The notes: generated from the sequence alone by a model not told the origin. 64,000 nucleotides of DNA from VAZQ01 sp963725065 (GCA_963725065.1 CAVRXD010000009.1:62001-126000), one strand, 5' to 3'. Shown: positions 53,324 through 63,301, numbered from the stretch's first letter. A program made the numbers and translations.

Positions 53324-54727
53324 TTAGTCGGGTCGACGGGCAAGGGAACGCTCCACCATCCGCGCCAGCGGGATCGCGGCGAGCACGATCAGGATCGGCT
53401 CCATCGGCAGTCGATATTTGGGCGTCGCCACCGGCCCATTGAGCAGGAGAAAATAGGCCAGCACGCCGCCGGCGAACACCGCCGCCCACGGCAAGGTGCG
53501 CGCCACCATGACGAACCCGGCGGCCTCGAGCAGCAGGATCGGCAGCATGGCAAGCAGCCCGGCGATGAGGAGGATCTGATAGGCCCCGGGATCGTCGAAC
53601 AGATAGGCGCGGGTTTTCTCCCATAGGCTTGCCCCCGGCGTATTGTAGAAGCTCGGCTTGGGCAGCGCGCGCACGCGCGGATCGATCAGCAGTGCCGGCG
53701 AAGCCAGGTTCACCACCATGCCCTCGAGCCATGCCTTGGCGTAGGCCGAGAGCGGCAAGCGCGCCATTTCCTCTCGCGCCATTTCCGATTTCACGGCGGC
53801 GCGTTGGAACGGATTGGTCTGTCCGTTCAAATCATTTTCGGCGCGGCAGTCGAGTTGCCGCGGAGCGCACAGGGCGGCCTGCGCACGCTGGGCGTAGAGT
53901 GCTTCCATGCGGTCGACGGTGACCTGATAGGGCGTGCCGTCGGCGCGCTGCTTCACCAGCGGGACAATCCAGTCCGCAAGGTGATGGCCGGTTTGCGTCG
54001 TCAGGCTGAAGCTTCCGTAATGGATGACGTTGCGCAACCAGACCGGCGCGATCGGCGCAGCAGCGCCGACTGCGAACAGTAGAGCCGCGGCCGATGCAGC
54101 GGCGAACCCGCGGCGCTGCACCAGCGCGACGATGAGGACGAGCGGTACCCCCGCCGCCAGCAGCGGGGCAACAGCAGGCCGGGTGGCCAGGGCGATTCCG
54201 CCGGCGAGGCCGGCGATAACGGCGAGTCCATTACTCGGGTGACGCAGGAAACGCGCGCCGGCGAGCAGCATCAGGGTGAAGAAGAAGAGGGAGACCGTTT
54301 CCGTCAGGATTTGGGTGCTGAGCACGACGAGCGTCACAGAAAGAGCGGCCAGAATGCCGGCGATCAATCCGACAAGCGGCGAGATCAGGGCGCCGAGGGC
54401 GGCAATGAGCACGCAGGTCCCAGCGTCGATGACGGCCTGCAGGATCACCACAATTCGCGGGACGTCGCCGAAAATGTACCGGATGCCGCCGAGCAGCAGC
54501 GGATACAACGGCATGCGGTCGGTCTCCGCCAACAGCGTCGACCAGAAGCTCTCGGCTCTCGCCAACTGGGCGCCGAGTTTCCAGTAGGCGAAGCCGTCCG
54601 TCTCCACGAAGAAGGGTTCGTTGCCGGCGAGGAACGCGAGGTTGATCAGGCGAACGAGCAGGGCGAGAACGAACACGGTCTTGAGCGGATGAGCGACGAC
54701 GCGACAGGCAATTGTGGAGAAATGCAT
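53324..54727 (-). CDS. Polytopic glycosyltransferase (PMT/GT39-like)
   Basis: 467-residue membrane protein with about ten helices and the GT-C pattern: an acidic first luminal loop with Asp (FVETDGFAYWKLGAQLARAE), DRMPLYPLLLGGIRYIFGD and a periplasmic C-terminal segment (SFYNTPGASLWEKTRAYLFD). It probably transfers a sugar or mannose-like residue from a lipid carrier to an envelope acceptor. It follows ndvA by 86 bp on the same strand, so co-transcription with the glucan exporter is plausible. Confidence 0.8.
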   Translation of the reverse strand: MHFSTIACRVVAHPLKTVFVLALLVRLINLAFLAGNEPFFVETDGFAYWKLGAQLARAESFWSTLLAETDRMPLYPLLLGGIRYIFGDVPRIVVILQAVIDAGTCVLIAALGALISPLVGLIAGILAALSVTLVVLSTQILTETVSLFFFTLMLLAGARFLRHPSNGLAVIAGLAGGIALATRPAVAPLLAAGVPLVLIVALVQRRGFAAASAAALLFAVGAAAPIAPVWLRNVIHYGSFSLTTQTGHHLADWIVPLVKQRADGTPYQVTVDRMEALYAQRAQAALCAPRQLDCRAENDLNGQTNPFQRAAVKSEMAREEMARLPLSAYAKAWLEGMVVNLASPALLIDPRVRALPKPSFYNTPGASLWEKTRAYLFDDPGAYQILLIAGLLAMLPILLLEAAGFVMVARTLPWAAVFAGGVLAYFLLLNGPVATPKYRLPMEPILIVLAAIPLARMVERSLARRPD

Positions 54728-54813
54728 CGGCTCAGCCGTGACAGGAACGAGTGGTCAGTAATCGGTATGCGGTCGAAAAGAAAGCCGCAGGCACTGCCGG
54801 TGACTTGCCGGGA

Positions 54814-56613
54814 TCACGGCTGATCGATCGCCGGCATCGGCTCGCCTTTCGGTTTTGCCATCTCGGCTGCCAGGAACTGGCTCCGGGCGAGTTCGGCGAA
54901 ATGGCCGCCGAGCCGCATCAGCTCGTCGAATGTGCCGGCCTCGATGACGCGGCCGCCCGCGAACACCAGGATGCGGTTGGCGTTGCGGATGGTCGCGAGC
55001 CTGTGGGCGATCACGAACGTCGTGCGGCCCTTCATGACCTCGGTAAGCGCGGCCTGAACCTTGGCCTCGGTCAGCGCATCGAGCGCGCTGGTGGCTTCGT
55101 CGAGGATGAGGATGGGGGGATCCTTGAGCAGCGCCCGCGCGATCGACAGGCGTTGGCGCTCGCCGCCGGAGAACAGGCGGCCCCGCTCACCGGCGTTGGT
55201 TTCGAACCCCTGTGGCTGGCGCTCGATCACGTCGAGCACCTGCGCGCGTTCGCAGGCGGTCCGCAGTTCCTCCTCGGTCGCGTCCGGCCTGCCGACGCGC
55301 AGGTTCTCGGCGATCGAGCGATTGAACAGCAGAACCTCCTGGAACACGACGCCGATGTTGCGCCGCAGCCCCGTGAGCGTGAGGGCGCGAATGTCCATGC
55401 CGTCGATTTTCACCGTGCCGGATTGCGGGTCGAACACGCGATGAAGCAAGGCGAGCGCCGTGGACTTGCCGGCGCCGGTCGCACCGACGAGGGCGACGGT
55501 TTCTCCCGGCAGGGCCGTGAAGGTGAGATCCGCGACCGCGGCGCGCTTGCCGTCGTAGGAGAAAGAAACGTCCTTGAATTCCACCAGGCCATGCAGCCGG
55601 CCGGGATCCAACGCGTCGGGGCGGTCGCGCACGGCCGGCTCGGTGTCGAGCACCTCGAAGAACTCCTTGATCCGCGGCGCGTCCATCACCATCCGGTTGG
55701 CGAACTGCACGACGTGTTCGAGCCGGCCGATCAGCAGCGTGGCGTAGCTCATGAACATCACGATTTCGCCGACCGTGGTGAGACCGTGGAGATAGAACCA
55801 GACGCCGAGCACCAGGATCGACAACATCGTCAGCGTGGTCGATGTGCGCGTGATCACCGTCGTCACCGCCCACCACGACAGCACCGGGATCTGGGCGCTG
55901 AGCACCTCGTCGCCCATCTTCTTCATGCCCGAGACTTCGCTCTCGATGCGGGCGAAGCTCTGCACCAGTGCGATATTTCCGAGCGTGTCGGTGGTGCGCT
56001 CGGCGACGTCCGAGTAATAGCGCTCGACCGTGCTTTGCAGCTGTTCGCTCTTGCTGACCACCAGCGCGATCAGCATGGCGAAGATGCAGCACAGCACGAT
56101 CAGCAGCAGCCCGTATCGCCAGTTGATGAAAAGCGTCAGCGGCATCAGCACGATGAGCGAAACGAAACTGGCGAAGTGCTCGCGGAAAAAGGCGAGCCAC
56201 AATGCCCACAGCGTATTCGTCCCGGTCATCATCACCTTCACCAGCCGCCCGGAATGCGAGCCGGTGTAGTAGCTCAGCGGAAGCTGGAGCACGTGCTCGA
56301 AGAACATCGTTCGCACCACCTGGTACTGGCGATGTGCGAGCCGATCGGCGTGGAGCGCGACGAGCGTGCTGCAAACGATGGCGAACAGGGCGAAGCCGAC
56401 CCAGGCAGCGAGCAGCAGCATCAGGTCCCGCAGCTGGAGGTCCGAGACACGGGCCTGGGCATTGGCCAGGGTGTCGATGATCCGCCCGAACAGGAGCGGT
56501 TCCACGAACATGGCGGAGGCGAGCGCCAGATTGGCCAGCGCCAGTATCCAGCCCAGACGGGCCTCCCGCCCGAGCAGTTCCAGCACGCGGAGGTAGAGAC
56601 GGAGGAATTTCAT
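54814..56613 (-). CDS. ndvA: Cyclic beta-1,2-glucan exporter NdvA/ChvA-type ABC transporter
   Basis: 599-residue half-transporter with a membrane domain (five to six helices, FVEPLLFGRIIDTLANAQ) and an ATPase domain: Walker A GATGAGKSTALAL, signature LFSGGERQRLSIARALLKDP and Walker B ILILDEATSALD. The order and the LPLSYYTGSHSGRLVKVMMT segment match NdvA/ChvA proteins that export cyclic glucans in rhizobia and Agrobacterium. The synthase NdvB is not in the window. ATG 56613 is the obvious start. The divergent LysR gene may regulate it. Confidence 0.85.
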   Translation of the reverse strand: MKFLRLYLRVLELLGREARLGWILALANLALASAMFVEPLLFGRIIDTLANAQARVSDLQLRDLMLLLAAWVGFALFAIVCSTLVALHADRLAHRQYQVVRTMFFEHVLQLPLSYYTGSHSGRLVKVMMTGTNTLWALWLAFFREHFASFVSLIVLMPLTLFINWRYGLLLIVLCCIFAMLIALVVSKSEQLQSTVERYYSDVAERTTDTLGNIALVQSFARIESEVSGMKKMGDEVLSAQIPVLSWWAVTTVITRTSTTLTMLSILVLGVWFYLHGLTTVGEIVMFMSYATLLIGRLEHVVQFANRMVMDAPRIKEFFEVLDTEPAVRDRPDALDPGRLHGLVEFKDVSFSYDGKRAAVADLTFTALPGETVALVGATGAGKSTALALLHRVFDPQSGTVKIDGMDIRALTLTGLRRNIGVVFQEVLLFNRSIAENLRVGRPDATEEELRTACERAQVLDVIERQPQGFETNAGERGRLFSGGERQRLSIARALLKDPPILILDEATSALDALTEAKVQAALTEVMKGRTTFVIAHRLATIRNANRILVFAGGRVIEAGTFDELMRLGGHFAELARSQFLAAEMAKPKGEPMPAIDQP

Positions 56614-56801
56614 GTCGCCGATATCGGCACGGTTGTGGCGCTACGCTCCGGGTTGCCCATGCACTCTAACCCAATGTCCCACGCCCGCAACGTCGCCACA
56701 TGGTATCCGGAACAGACCGTCTTCGCGCGCACGCAGCGATTGTGCAAGGTTTAAAGGCACAAAAGCGCGAACAGCACAATATTTGCCGATTTCCAAGGTT
56801 C

Positions 56802-56819
56802 CAGCAACGTTTATTGCTG
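56802..56819. promoter_or_regulatory. Candidate LysR-type operator
   Basis: CAGCAA-N6-TTGCTG, a perfect 6-bp inverted repeat with a 6-bp spacer, lying in the AT-rich part of the ndvA/lysR divergent region. Confidence 0.4.
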
Positions 56820-56873
56820 CGCTTGACTCGGGTGGAATTGAGCACACATTGCCCGTAACTGGCATGGTCGCAG

Positions 56874-56891
56874 CGGGCAATCGCTTGCCCG
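56874..56891. promoter_or_regulatory. Hairpin/operator 59 bp before the lysR start
   Basis: CGGGCAA-TCGC-TTGCCCG, a perfect 7-bp inverted repeat with a 4-nt loop. It could be an RNA hairpin in the lysR leader or a protein-binding site. Confidence 0.4.
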
Positions 56892-56949
56892 GGCTTGGTT
56901 CGCGGCGGATTGAGGCAAGGATGCGACGGCGCAGGAACGGCGAGGGGGC

Positions 56950-57873
56950 ATGTTGAACATTCCGACTGAATTGCTGCGGACGCTCGTGTCCGTGGTCGAT
57001 CAACGCAGCTTTACCAAGGCAGCGCACTCGCTCGGTGTCACTCAGCCGGCGGTGAGCGCCCAGATCAAGCGGCTGCAGTTTCTCCTCGGCTACGAGATCC
57101 TCGACAAGAGCGCGCCGGGCGTGAGCCTCACGTCACGAGGCGACATGGTCGTCGCCCATGCGCGTCGCATGTTGTCGGTCAACGATCAGATCGCGCAACT
57201 GAGCGGCCGGCAGTCGACCGCGCAAACCGTGCGAGTTGCCATCCCCGGCGATTTTGCCGGCGTCAAGATCCCCGCGACGTTGGCCCAGTTCCGCAAACGC
57301 TGGCCCGACATTCGTTTTGTCGCGACCGCGACCAGCTTCGAGAACATGCTGCGCGGGCTGCGCCAAGGTGACATCGATCTGGCGGTTGCCGTTGCAAACT
57401 CGAAGCCATCGATCGAAGCGCATCACTTGTGGATCGACCAGGCGGTGTGGGTGCGCAGCGATGCCACGCAGATCGACCCCAGCGGGCCGGTGCCGCTGGT
57501 ATCGTTCGGCGAGGATTGTTCGTGCCGCTACACCGCGGTGAACGCTCTTCACCGCGTCGGGCGCGAATGCGACTTCGTGTTTACCTCGCGCAGCATCGCC
57601 AGCCTGGAGGCCGCGGTTCTCGCCGGGCTGGGCATCATGGTGCTGCCGCGCAGCCGCGCTCTGCAGACCTCGCTCACGGTCTGGGAGGATGCGCCGCTTC
57701 CGGATCTGCCGGAACTCTATTGTGGGATTTACCTGCGTGAGGGCGGCAACCGTGCCGCGCTCGAGGAACTCTCGGACGAGATCGCGGCCGAGCTGCGCCC
57801 GCAGCTGCAGGTGAAAACGGGCGGCGCTGCGCCCGGTTTCGTGTCGGCGCGCGCGAGCGGCTCGGGATATTAG
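56950..57873 (+). CDS. LysR-family transcriptional regulator
   Basis: 307-residue regulator. The helix-turn-helix is SFTKAAHSLGVTQPAVSAQI followed by KRLQFLLGYEILDKSAPGVS, standard for the family. The effector domain is of usual length; FGEDCSCRYTAVNALHR contains a paired-Cys motif also seen in some LysR proteins. ATG 56950 follows GAGGGGG. It is divergent from ndvA, so control of that gene or of itself is likely; there is no evidence on the signal. Confidence 0.92.
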   Translation: MLNIPTELLRTLVSVVDQRSFTKAAHSLGVTQPAVSAQIKRLQFLLGYEILDKSAPGVSLTSRGDMVVAHARRMLSVNDQIAQLSGRQSTAQTVRVAIPGDFAGVKIPATLAQFRKRWPDIRFVATATSFENMLRGLRQGDIDLAVAVANSKPSIEAHHLWIDQAVWVRSDATQIDPSGPVPLVSFGEDCSCRYTAVNALHRVGRECDFVFTSRSIASLEAAVLAGLGIMVLPRSRALQTSLTVWEDAPLPDLPELYCGIYLREGGNRAALEELSDEIAAELRPQLQVKTGGAAPGFVSARASGSGY

Positions 57874-57919
57874 AGCGCAATCGCTTCGCGTTGAATCGCG
57901 GTTTGCCGCCAGGCGTTCT

Positions 57920-57952
57920 GCAGCCGCGAGGGCCCTCTGAAACAGCGGCTGC
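57920..57952. terminator. Hairpin between convergent lysR and binding-protein genes
   Basis: GCAGCCGC / GCGGCTGC, 8 bp with a 17-nt loop containing the inner palindrome AGGGCCCT. It could terminate both genes. Confidence 0.45.
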
Positions 57953-58007
57953 CCTGCGGCTCCGGCACCGTCCACGCTCGGCGGGCCGCTGGCCCCGTTC
58001 AGTAATT

Positions 58008-59042
58008 TCAGTTCACTTTGCGCTCGGCCGGCGGCGGCAGGAACGACCCGTCGAAGATCTCTTCCGGCTTGGGTTTGGCTTTGAAGGTGTGGACCAATCC
58101 GATCTGGTCGATCGATTGTTCCAGCCGTGACGCCTCGACGTCTCCGAACCCGTCGGCTCTCACCTCGGGCGTGACGATGTTGTCCCTGATCGCCATGCGC
58201 ACGCGCTCGAGCTCGACTTCTTTCTTCGCCCCGTCGTCGCGTCGGGCGATTGACTCCACGGCGTCCGCCGGGTGCCTGATCGTTTCCTTGAGACCTTTCA
58301 GGAAGGCATGCAGGAACGCCTTGACCGCCTCCGGCTTCTCCGCGGCGAATTTTGAATTGACGATGATAGCGTTGCCGTAGAGCTTCATCCCGTAGTCCGC
58401 CATCGGCATCAGGACGATGTCGTCGAGCGGCACGCCGCGGTCCTTGAGATCGACATAGAGCCGGAACGAAAAGCCAAGCGCTGCGTCGATCTGCCCGGCT
58501 GCGAGCATGGGTGCTCGCACCGGAATCCCGATGTTCTCGATCGTGACCTTCGACACGTCTATATTGTTGAGCTTGGCGAACAGCGGCCATTGCGCGAAGG
58601 TTGCGCCGGCCGACGGCGCGCCCAGTTTCTTGTTCTCGAGTTGCTTGGGTTCGGTGATGCCGCGGTTCTTGCGTGCCACGATGGCATACGGCGGCTTGTT
58701 GTAGACCATGAAGACGGCTTTGACCGGAGCCGACGGGTTCTGGTCGCGGTACCTGATGAGTGCGTTGATATCGGCAAAGGCCATGTCGTAGCTGCCGCTC
58801 GCGACGCGGGTGATCGGTTCGAGCGGAGATGCCGCGTCGTCGACGCTGACGTCCAGTCCTTCGCTCTTGAAGTAGCCCTTGTCTTGCGGGAGGAGGACGA
58901 GGGCCTCCGGCCCTTCGAGGCGCCCGTCCAGCGAGAATTTGATGCTGGTCTGCGCGGCGGCGGGCCCGGCGAAGATGAGCACGAGCGCTGCCGCCGCCAG
59001 ATAGGCGGGCCGACCTATCCGCGTGACGTTGAGGAGGCCCAT
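58008..59042 (-). CDS. NMT1/SsuA-type ABC substrate-binding protein
   Basis: 344-residue periplasmic binding protein. The signal peptide ends at AGPAAAQTSI; the ligand-binding opening is IKFSLDGRLEGPEALVLLPQ and DKGYFKSEGLDVSVDDAASP, resembling thiamine-pyrimidine or taurine/nitrate receptors. No permease or ATPase is adjacent. ATG 59042 is chosen because it starts the signal; the upstream open frame lacks one. AGGGAG lies upstream. It is divergent from putA with 238 bp between. Confidence 0.85.
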   Translation of the reverse strand: MGLLNVTRIGRPAYLAAAALVLIFAGPAAAQTSIKFSLDGRLEGPEALVLLPQDKGYFKSEGLDVSVDDAASPLEPITRVASGSYDMAFADINALIRYRDQNPSAPVKAVFMVYNKPPYAIVARKNRGITEPKQLENKKLGAPSAGATFAQWPLFAKLNNIDVSKVTIENIGIPVRAPMLAAGQIDAALGFSFRLYVDLKDRGVPLDDIVLMPMADYGMKLYGNAIIVNSKFAAEKPEAVKAFLHAFLKGLKETIRHPADAVESIARRDDGAKKEVELERVRMAIRDNIVTPEVRADGFGDVEASRLEQSIDQIGLVHTFKAKPKPEEIFDGSFLPPPAERKVN

Positions 59043-59280
59043 GGGTCGCCGTACTCCCTTTACAAATCTCGGCTCCGCTGCGCCCGGCCGCGATGATGGC
59101 TGTGGTGGCAGAAAAGAACATGACCGTGCAAAGAGCAAGGCAGGATCGCGATTGGACCCGCTCTTCACAAAATTTCGAACACCGCACACAGCCCCTTTCG
59201 TCCCACCGCTCGCGTTATTCTTGCACCGCGCCCACATGAATTGCCGTTAACATTCAACGGACACGGGCCCAGGCCTGCAC

Positions 59281-62200
59281 ATGACCCAAGATACGAAAAG
59301 TCCCCGGGCCGCGGATGCAAGGGAAAGCGTCGTCTTTTCCGCTCCCTACGCGCCGCCCGACCAAGCGATCGCGGCCGGGTTGCTGGAACAGGCCAGCGCC
59401 GGGACCGATGCCGACCGGCGAATTGACGCATATGCGACCCGCCTCATTGAAGGGATCCGCGGCAACGCAGGCGGGCTCGGCGGAATCGAGGATTTCCTCC
59501 ATGCCTATTCGCTGTCCACCAAGGAGGGGCTGGCTCTCATGGTGCTGGCGGAGGCCCTCTTGCGCGTGCCTGATGCCGCCACCACCGACCGGCTGATCGA
59601 GGACAAGCTCGCGACCGGCGATTGGTCGTCCCACAGCGTCAAATCGAACGCGCTTTTGGTCGCAGCCTCGGCCTGGACCCTGGGCATCACCGCTCGCATC
59701 ATCCACCCCGGGGAGACCCCGGACACGATTCTGGAGAGCCTCCTCAAGCGTCTCGGCCTTCCTGCAGTGCGGGCAGCCACGCGCCAGGCGATGCGGCTCC
59801 TCGCCTCGCACTTCGTGCTCGGACAGACGATCGAGGACGCGCTCGAGCGCGCCCGGGCGGAGCGCGCGGTGCGCTATTCCTTCGACATGCTGGGAGAGGG
59901 CGCGCGCACGGCTGCCGACGCCGAGCGCTATTTCGCCGCCTACGCCCATGCCATCGATGCTATCGGCGCGAGCGCGGGCAAGGCCGTATCGACGAGCCGT
60001 CCAAGCATCTCAGTCAAGCTCTCCGCCCTGCACCCACGGTTCGAGCCGCTAGCGCGCGACCAGATCATGGTCGAGTTGGTGCCCAAGGCGCTCGAGCTTG
60101 CCCGCATGGCGCGCAAGCATGACATCAATTTCACCGTGGACGCGGAGGAGGCCGACCGGCTCGAACTCACCCTCGACGTGATCGCAGCCGTGCTGCCCGA
60201 CCCCTCGCTGCGCGGCTGGGACGGTTTCGGCCTGGCGGTGCAGGCCTATCTCAAGCGCGCTCCGGCAGTGATCGATTGGCTCGATCAGACCGCGGGCGGG
60301 CTCGGTCGCCGCCTCATGGTGCGATTGGTCAAGGGCGCGTATTGGGACACCGAGGTCAAGCGCGCCCAGGAGCGCGGGCTCGCCGACTATCCGGTGTTTA
60401 CCCGCAAGGCGATGACCGACCTCTGCTACATCGCCTGCACGCGCAAACTGCTCGCGGCCCGCGCGCGGCTCTATCCGCAATTCGCCACCCACAACGCGCT
60501 CACCGTGGCGAGCGTGATCGAATATGCCCGCGGCGTGGAAGGGTACGAGTTCCAGCGCCTGCACGGCATGGGAGAGGCGCTCTACGATCTCGTGCTGGCC
60601 GACTATCCCGCGGCGGCATGCCGGGTGTACGCGCCGGTCGGCGGCCACCGCGATCTGCTGGCTTATCTGGTCCGCCGGCTGCTGGAGAATGGCGCGAATT
60701 CCTCGTTCGTGTCGGTTGCCGCCGATCCCTCGGTACCGATTGCCGCCATCCTCCGGCGTCCGCAGGACCGGATCGGGGATCCGCGCCATGCGCGCAATCC
60801 GAAGATTCCGCTGCCGCGCGACCTCTATGCGCCGGAGCGGCGCAACTCCTCCGGCGTCGAATTCGGCGACCGCGCAAGCCTCGACGCGCTGCTCGCCGAA
60901 ATCCGCGACGGCACCGACCTGGACGAGGCCGCGCCCATCGTCAACGGCAGCATGCGCGCCGGCGCCGCGCGCGTGATCCATTCGCCGATCGACGGCAAGG
61001 CGATCGGCCGCGTCAGCGAAGGCGATGACGCCGTTGTGGCCGCCGCTATGGCTGCGGCCGCCGCCGGCTTCGCTGGCTGGGCGGCAACGCCGGTTGACGC
61101 GCGCGCCGCCGTGCTCGAGCGCGCGAGCGACCTCCTCGAATCGGCGCGTGGCCGCCTGATCGCGCTGCTGCAGGCGGAGGGTGCCAAGACGCTCGACGAT
61201 GCGGTCGCGGAGGTGCGCGAAGCGGTCGACTTCTGCCGGTACTATGCCGTCGAAGCGCGGCGCGCGCTGTCCACACAGCCGTTGCCGGGGCCGACCGGCG
61301 AACGCAACGAGCTGCGCTACCGCGGTCGCGGCGTATTCGTGTGCATCAGCCCGTGGAATTTCCCGCTCTCGATCTTTCTGGGCCAGGTGGCTGCCGCGCT
61401 TGCCGCCGGCAATGCCGTGGTGGCGAAGCCGGCCGAGCAGACGCCGCTTATTGCGGCCGCCGCCGTGCAGATCCTGCACCAGGCCGGCGTTCCCACGGGA
61501 GCGCTGCAACTGCTGCCAGGCGACGGCAAGGTCGGCGCTGCGCTCGTCGCCGATCGTCGTGTCGCCGGAGTCGCCTTCACCGGCTCGACCGAGGTGGCGC
61601 GTGCGATCAATCGGACGCTGGGAGCGAAGGATGCGCCGATTGTGCCGCTGATCGCCGAGACCGGCGGCATCAACCCGATGATCGTCGATGCCACCGCGCT
61701 GCCGGAACAGGTCACCGACGATGTGATCGCTTCGGCCTTTCGCTCCGCCGGCCAGCGCTGCTCGGCGTTGCGGCTGCTCTGCCTGCAGGAGGACGTGGCC
61801 GAACCCATCCTCGATATGATCGCGGGCGCCGCCCGGGCGCTCAGCGTCGGCGATCCGCGCAAGCTTTCCACCCAGGTCGGGCCGGTGATCGATGCCGAGG
61901 CCAAGGACAAGCTCGACCGGTGGATCGCCAATCATGACAGCGCCGGCCGCGTGCGCTTTCGCTGGGACCGGTTCGAGCCGTTGCCGGCGGGCTTCTACGT
62001 TCCGCCGACCATCATCACGCTCGACCGCGCGCGCGATTTACGGGAGGAGGTGTTCGGGCCGATTCTGCATGTCGTGCGCTGGCACGCCGACCGGCTCGAT
62101 ACGCTGCTCGACGACATCGCAGGGAACGGCTACGGCCTCACCCTCGGCATCCATTCCCGCATCGACGCCACCGCCGCGCATATCGCGGAGCGCCTCGCCA

Positions 62201-62400
62201 ATGGCAATGTCTATGTCAACCGCAACATGATCGGCGCGGTGGTCGGGACGCAGCCGTTCGGCGGCACCGCTCTCTCCGGCACCGGACCGAAGGCTGGCGG
62301 TCCGAACTATCTCAAGCGATTCGTCACCGAGCAGGTGGTGACCATCAACACCGCCGCCGCCGGCGGGAACGCGTCGCTGCTCGCGGCCGAGGATGAATAG
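59281..62400 (+). CDS. putA: Bifunctional proline dehydrogenase / L-glutamate gamma-semialdehyde dehydrogenase PutA
   Basis: 1039-residue PutA that converts proline to glutamate in two steps with a channelled intermediate. An N-terminal arm is followed by the FAD TIM-barrel domain (MVRLVKGAYWDTEVKRAQER, CTRKLLAARARLYPQFATHN) and the aldehyde dehydrogenase domain (GNAVVAKPAEQTPL, FTGSTEVARAI, Glu793 in IAETGGINP, Cys827 in SAGQRCSALR). It lacks the ribbon-helix-helix DNA-binding domain of the 1320-residue E. coli form, consistent with short alphaproteobacterial PutA. The lysR gene is not adjacent to it, so the regulator is not identified. No proline permease is nearby. Confidence 0.97.
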   Translation: MTQDTKSPRAADARESVVFSAPYAPPDQAIAAGLLEQASAGTDADRRIDAYATRLIEGIRGNAGGLGGIEDFLHAYSLSTKEGLALMVLAEALLRVPDAATTDRLIEDKLATGDWSSHSVKSNALLVAASAWTLGITARIIHPGETPDTILESLLKRLGLPAVRAATRQAMRLLASHFVLGQTIEDALERARAERAVRYSFDMLGEGARTAADAERYFAAYAHAIDAIGASAGKAVSTSRPSISVKLSALHPRFEPLARDQIMVELVPKALELARMARKHDINFTVDAEEADRLELTLDVIAAVLPDPSLRGWDGFGLAVQAYLKRAPAVIDWLDQTAGGLGRRLMVRLVKGAYWDTEVKRAQERGLADYPVFTRKAMTDLCYIACTRKLLAARARLYPQFATHNALTVASVIEYARGVEGYEFQRLHGMGEALYDLVLADYPAAACRVYAPVGGHRDLLAYLVRRLLENGANSSFVSVAADPSVPIAAILRRPQDRIGDPRHARNPKIPLPRDLYAPERRNSSGVEFGDRASLDALLAEIRDGTDLDEAAPIVNGSMRAGAARVIHSPIDGKAIGRVSEGDDAVVAAAMAAAAAGFAGWAATPVDARAAVLERASDLLESARGRLIALLQAEGAKTLDDAVAEVREAVDFCRYYAVEARRALSTQPLPGPTGERNELRYRGRGVFVCISPWNFPLSIFLGQVAAALAAGNAVVAKPAEQTPLIAAAAVQILHQAGVPTGALQLLPGDGKVGAALVADRRVAGVAFTGSTEVARAINRTLGAKDAPIVPLIAETGGINPMIVDATALPEQVTDDVIASAFRSAGQRCSALRLLCLQEDVAEPILDMIAGAARALSVGDPRKLSTQVGPVIDAEAKDKLDRWIANHDSAGRVRFRWDRFEPLPAGFYVPPTIITLDRARDLREEVFGPILHVVRWHADRLDTLLDDIAGNGYGLTLGIHSRIDATAAHIAERLANGNVYVNRNMIGAVVGTQPFGGTALSGTGPKAGGPNYLKRFVTEQVVTINTAAAGGNASLLAAEDE

Positions 62401-62777
62401 CGACGACGTCAGGGACGGGCTCGGGCCGAAGATCCGAAACGTTTCCGCCTTCCACATTACGAAAATATTAGGGCCCTCGGCGTGATTGCGCCGTCACTTG
62501 CGCCTAGATTCGAGGTCGACCCGCCAATGGAGCCGGCGCCCCAGCGGCGAGGCGTCGCGTGCGAGTACGAGCGTAGCGTAGAGTGAGTAGGCGTAAGTGA
62601 CGTCATAGTTGCGAGTGCGTGCGTAGGCCGGCGTCGCGCCCAGGCGACGCCGGCCTTGCCTGTCGCCTGCTTCGCATTGCGAGCTGCTTCGTCGGCATCC
62701 GTGACATCGGGCCGCAGCCGCACTCTCTCCATAATCGTTAACGCACTCTCGACAGGTTGGCGTTATTCTGTGCTGCC
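62401..62777. other. Intergenic region with unexplained low-complexity tract, 377 bp
   Basis: No convincing gene. Between about 62500 and 62640 the minus strand reads as a run of C/A- and T/C-rich short words (such as ACTCGCAACTATGACGTCAC), unlike the GC-rich flanks. It leaves several minus-strand frames open. It could be a degraded gene end, a structured RNA or a repeat; not recognised. Confidence 0.4.
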
Positions 62778-63158
62778 ATGAGTGATTCGCTCGACCGCCT
62801 TTACGCCGCCGTCCTGGCTGCCCGGGTCGCCGACCCGGCGAGCTCGCGGACGGCCCGGTTGCTGCGCGCGGGCCGCGGCAAGATGGCGAAGAAGCTGGCC
62901 GAGGAAGCGATCGAAGTGGCGATCGACGCCGTGCACGGCCATTCCGATGCGGTCGTGCGCGAGAGCGCCGATCTGCTCTACAACCTCGTGGTGCTGTGGG
63001 CCGCGGCCGGCGTTCACCCCAAGGACGTGTGGACGGAGATGCAGCGCCGCGAGCGGCTTCTGGGCATTGCCGAGAAGCTTCCCAAGGATCGCCCTGACGC
63101 TTCGCCCCGGCGCAAGGTGGTCGCGCTCGACCGAAGCCGGGCGCGCAAGCGGCGGTGA
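62778..63158 (+). CDS. hisE: HisE-like phosphoribosyl-ATP pyrophosphohydrolase
   Basis: 126-residue MazG-fold pyrophosphohydrolase. MAKKLAEEAIEVAIDAV and VRESADLLYNLVVLWAAAGV carry the Mg-binding Glu and Asp residues of HisE, which cleaves PR-ATP in histidine synthesis. It is not with other his genes, so it may be a paralogue acting on a different nucleotide. The C-terminus is basic (RKVVALDRSRARKRR). ATG 62778 is chosen as the start; an upstream in-frame start adds seven residues. Confidence 0.82.
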   Translation: MSDSLDRLYAAVLAARVADPASSRTARLLRAGRGKMAKKLAEEAIEVAIDAVHGHSDAVVRESADLLYNLVVLWAAAGVHPKDVWTEMQRRERLLGIAEKLPKDRPDASPRRKVVALDRSRARKRR

Positions 63159-63301
63159 TGGCCGGGTCGGACGGCCGTACCTGACAAACCGTATTGTGGT
63201 CCGCCGGCCATTCCAACCAGGCAAATGGCCGGATTTGGCAGTCTTGTCCGCGCCAGTCCTGTGGATGGACAATTGCCGGGCTCGCAGCTAACAAGCCCGC
63301 C

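Larger units (their letters stand above)
56614..56949. other. Divergent regulatory region, 336 bp
   Basis: No gene between ndvA and lysR. It is more AT-rich than its surroundings. It holds two perfect inverted repeats, listed separately, that are candidate regulator sites. Confidence 0.5.

Noticed and set aside
54751..56754. 667-residue plus-strand open frame opposite ndvA
   Set aside because: Its codons are the complement of the ABC transporter frame; the minus-strand protein has complete Walker and signature motifs.
57874..57900. Possible further palindromic repeat after lysR (GAGCGCAATCGCTTCGCGTTGAATCGC)
   Set aside because: Only a partial inverted repeat is visible and the arms are too short to be convincing.
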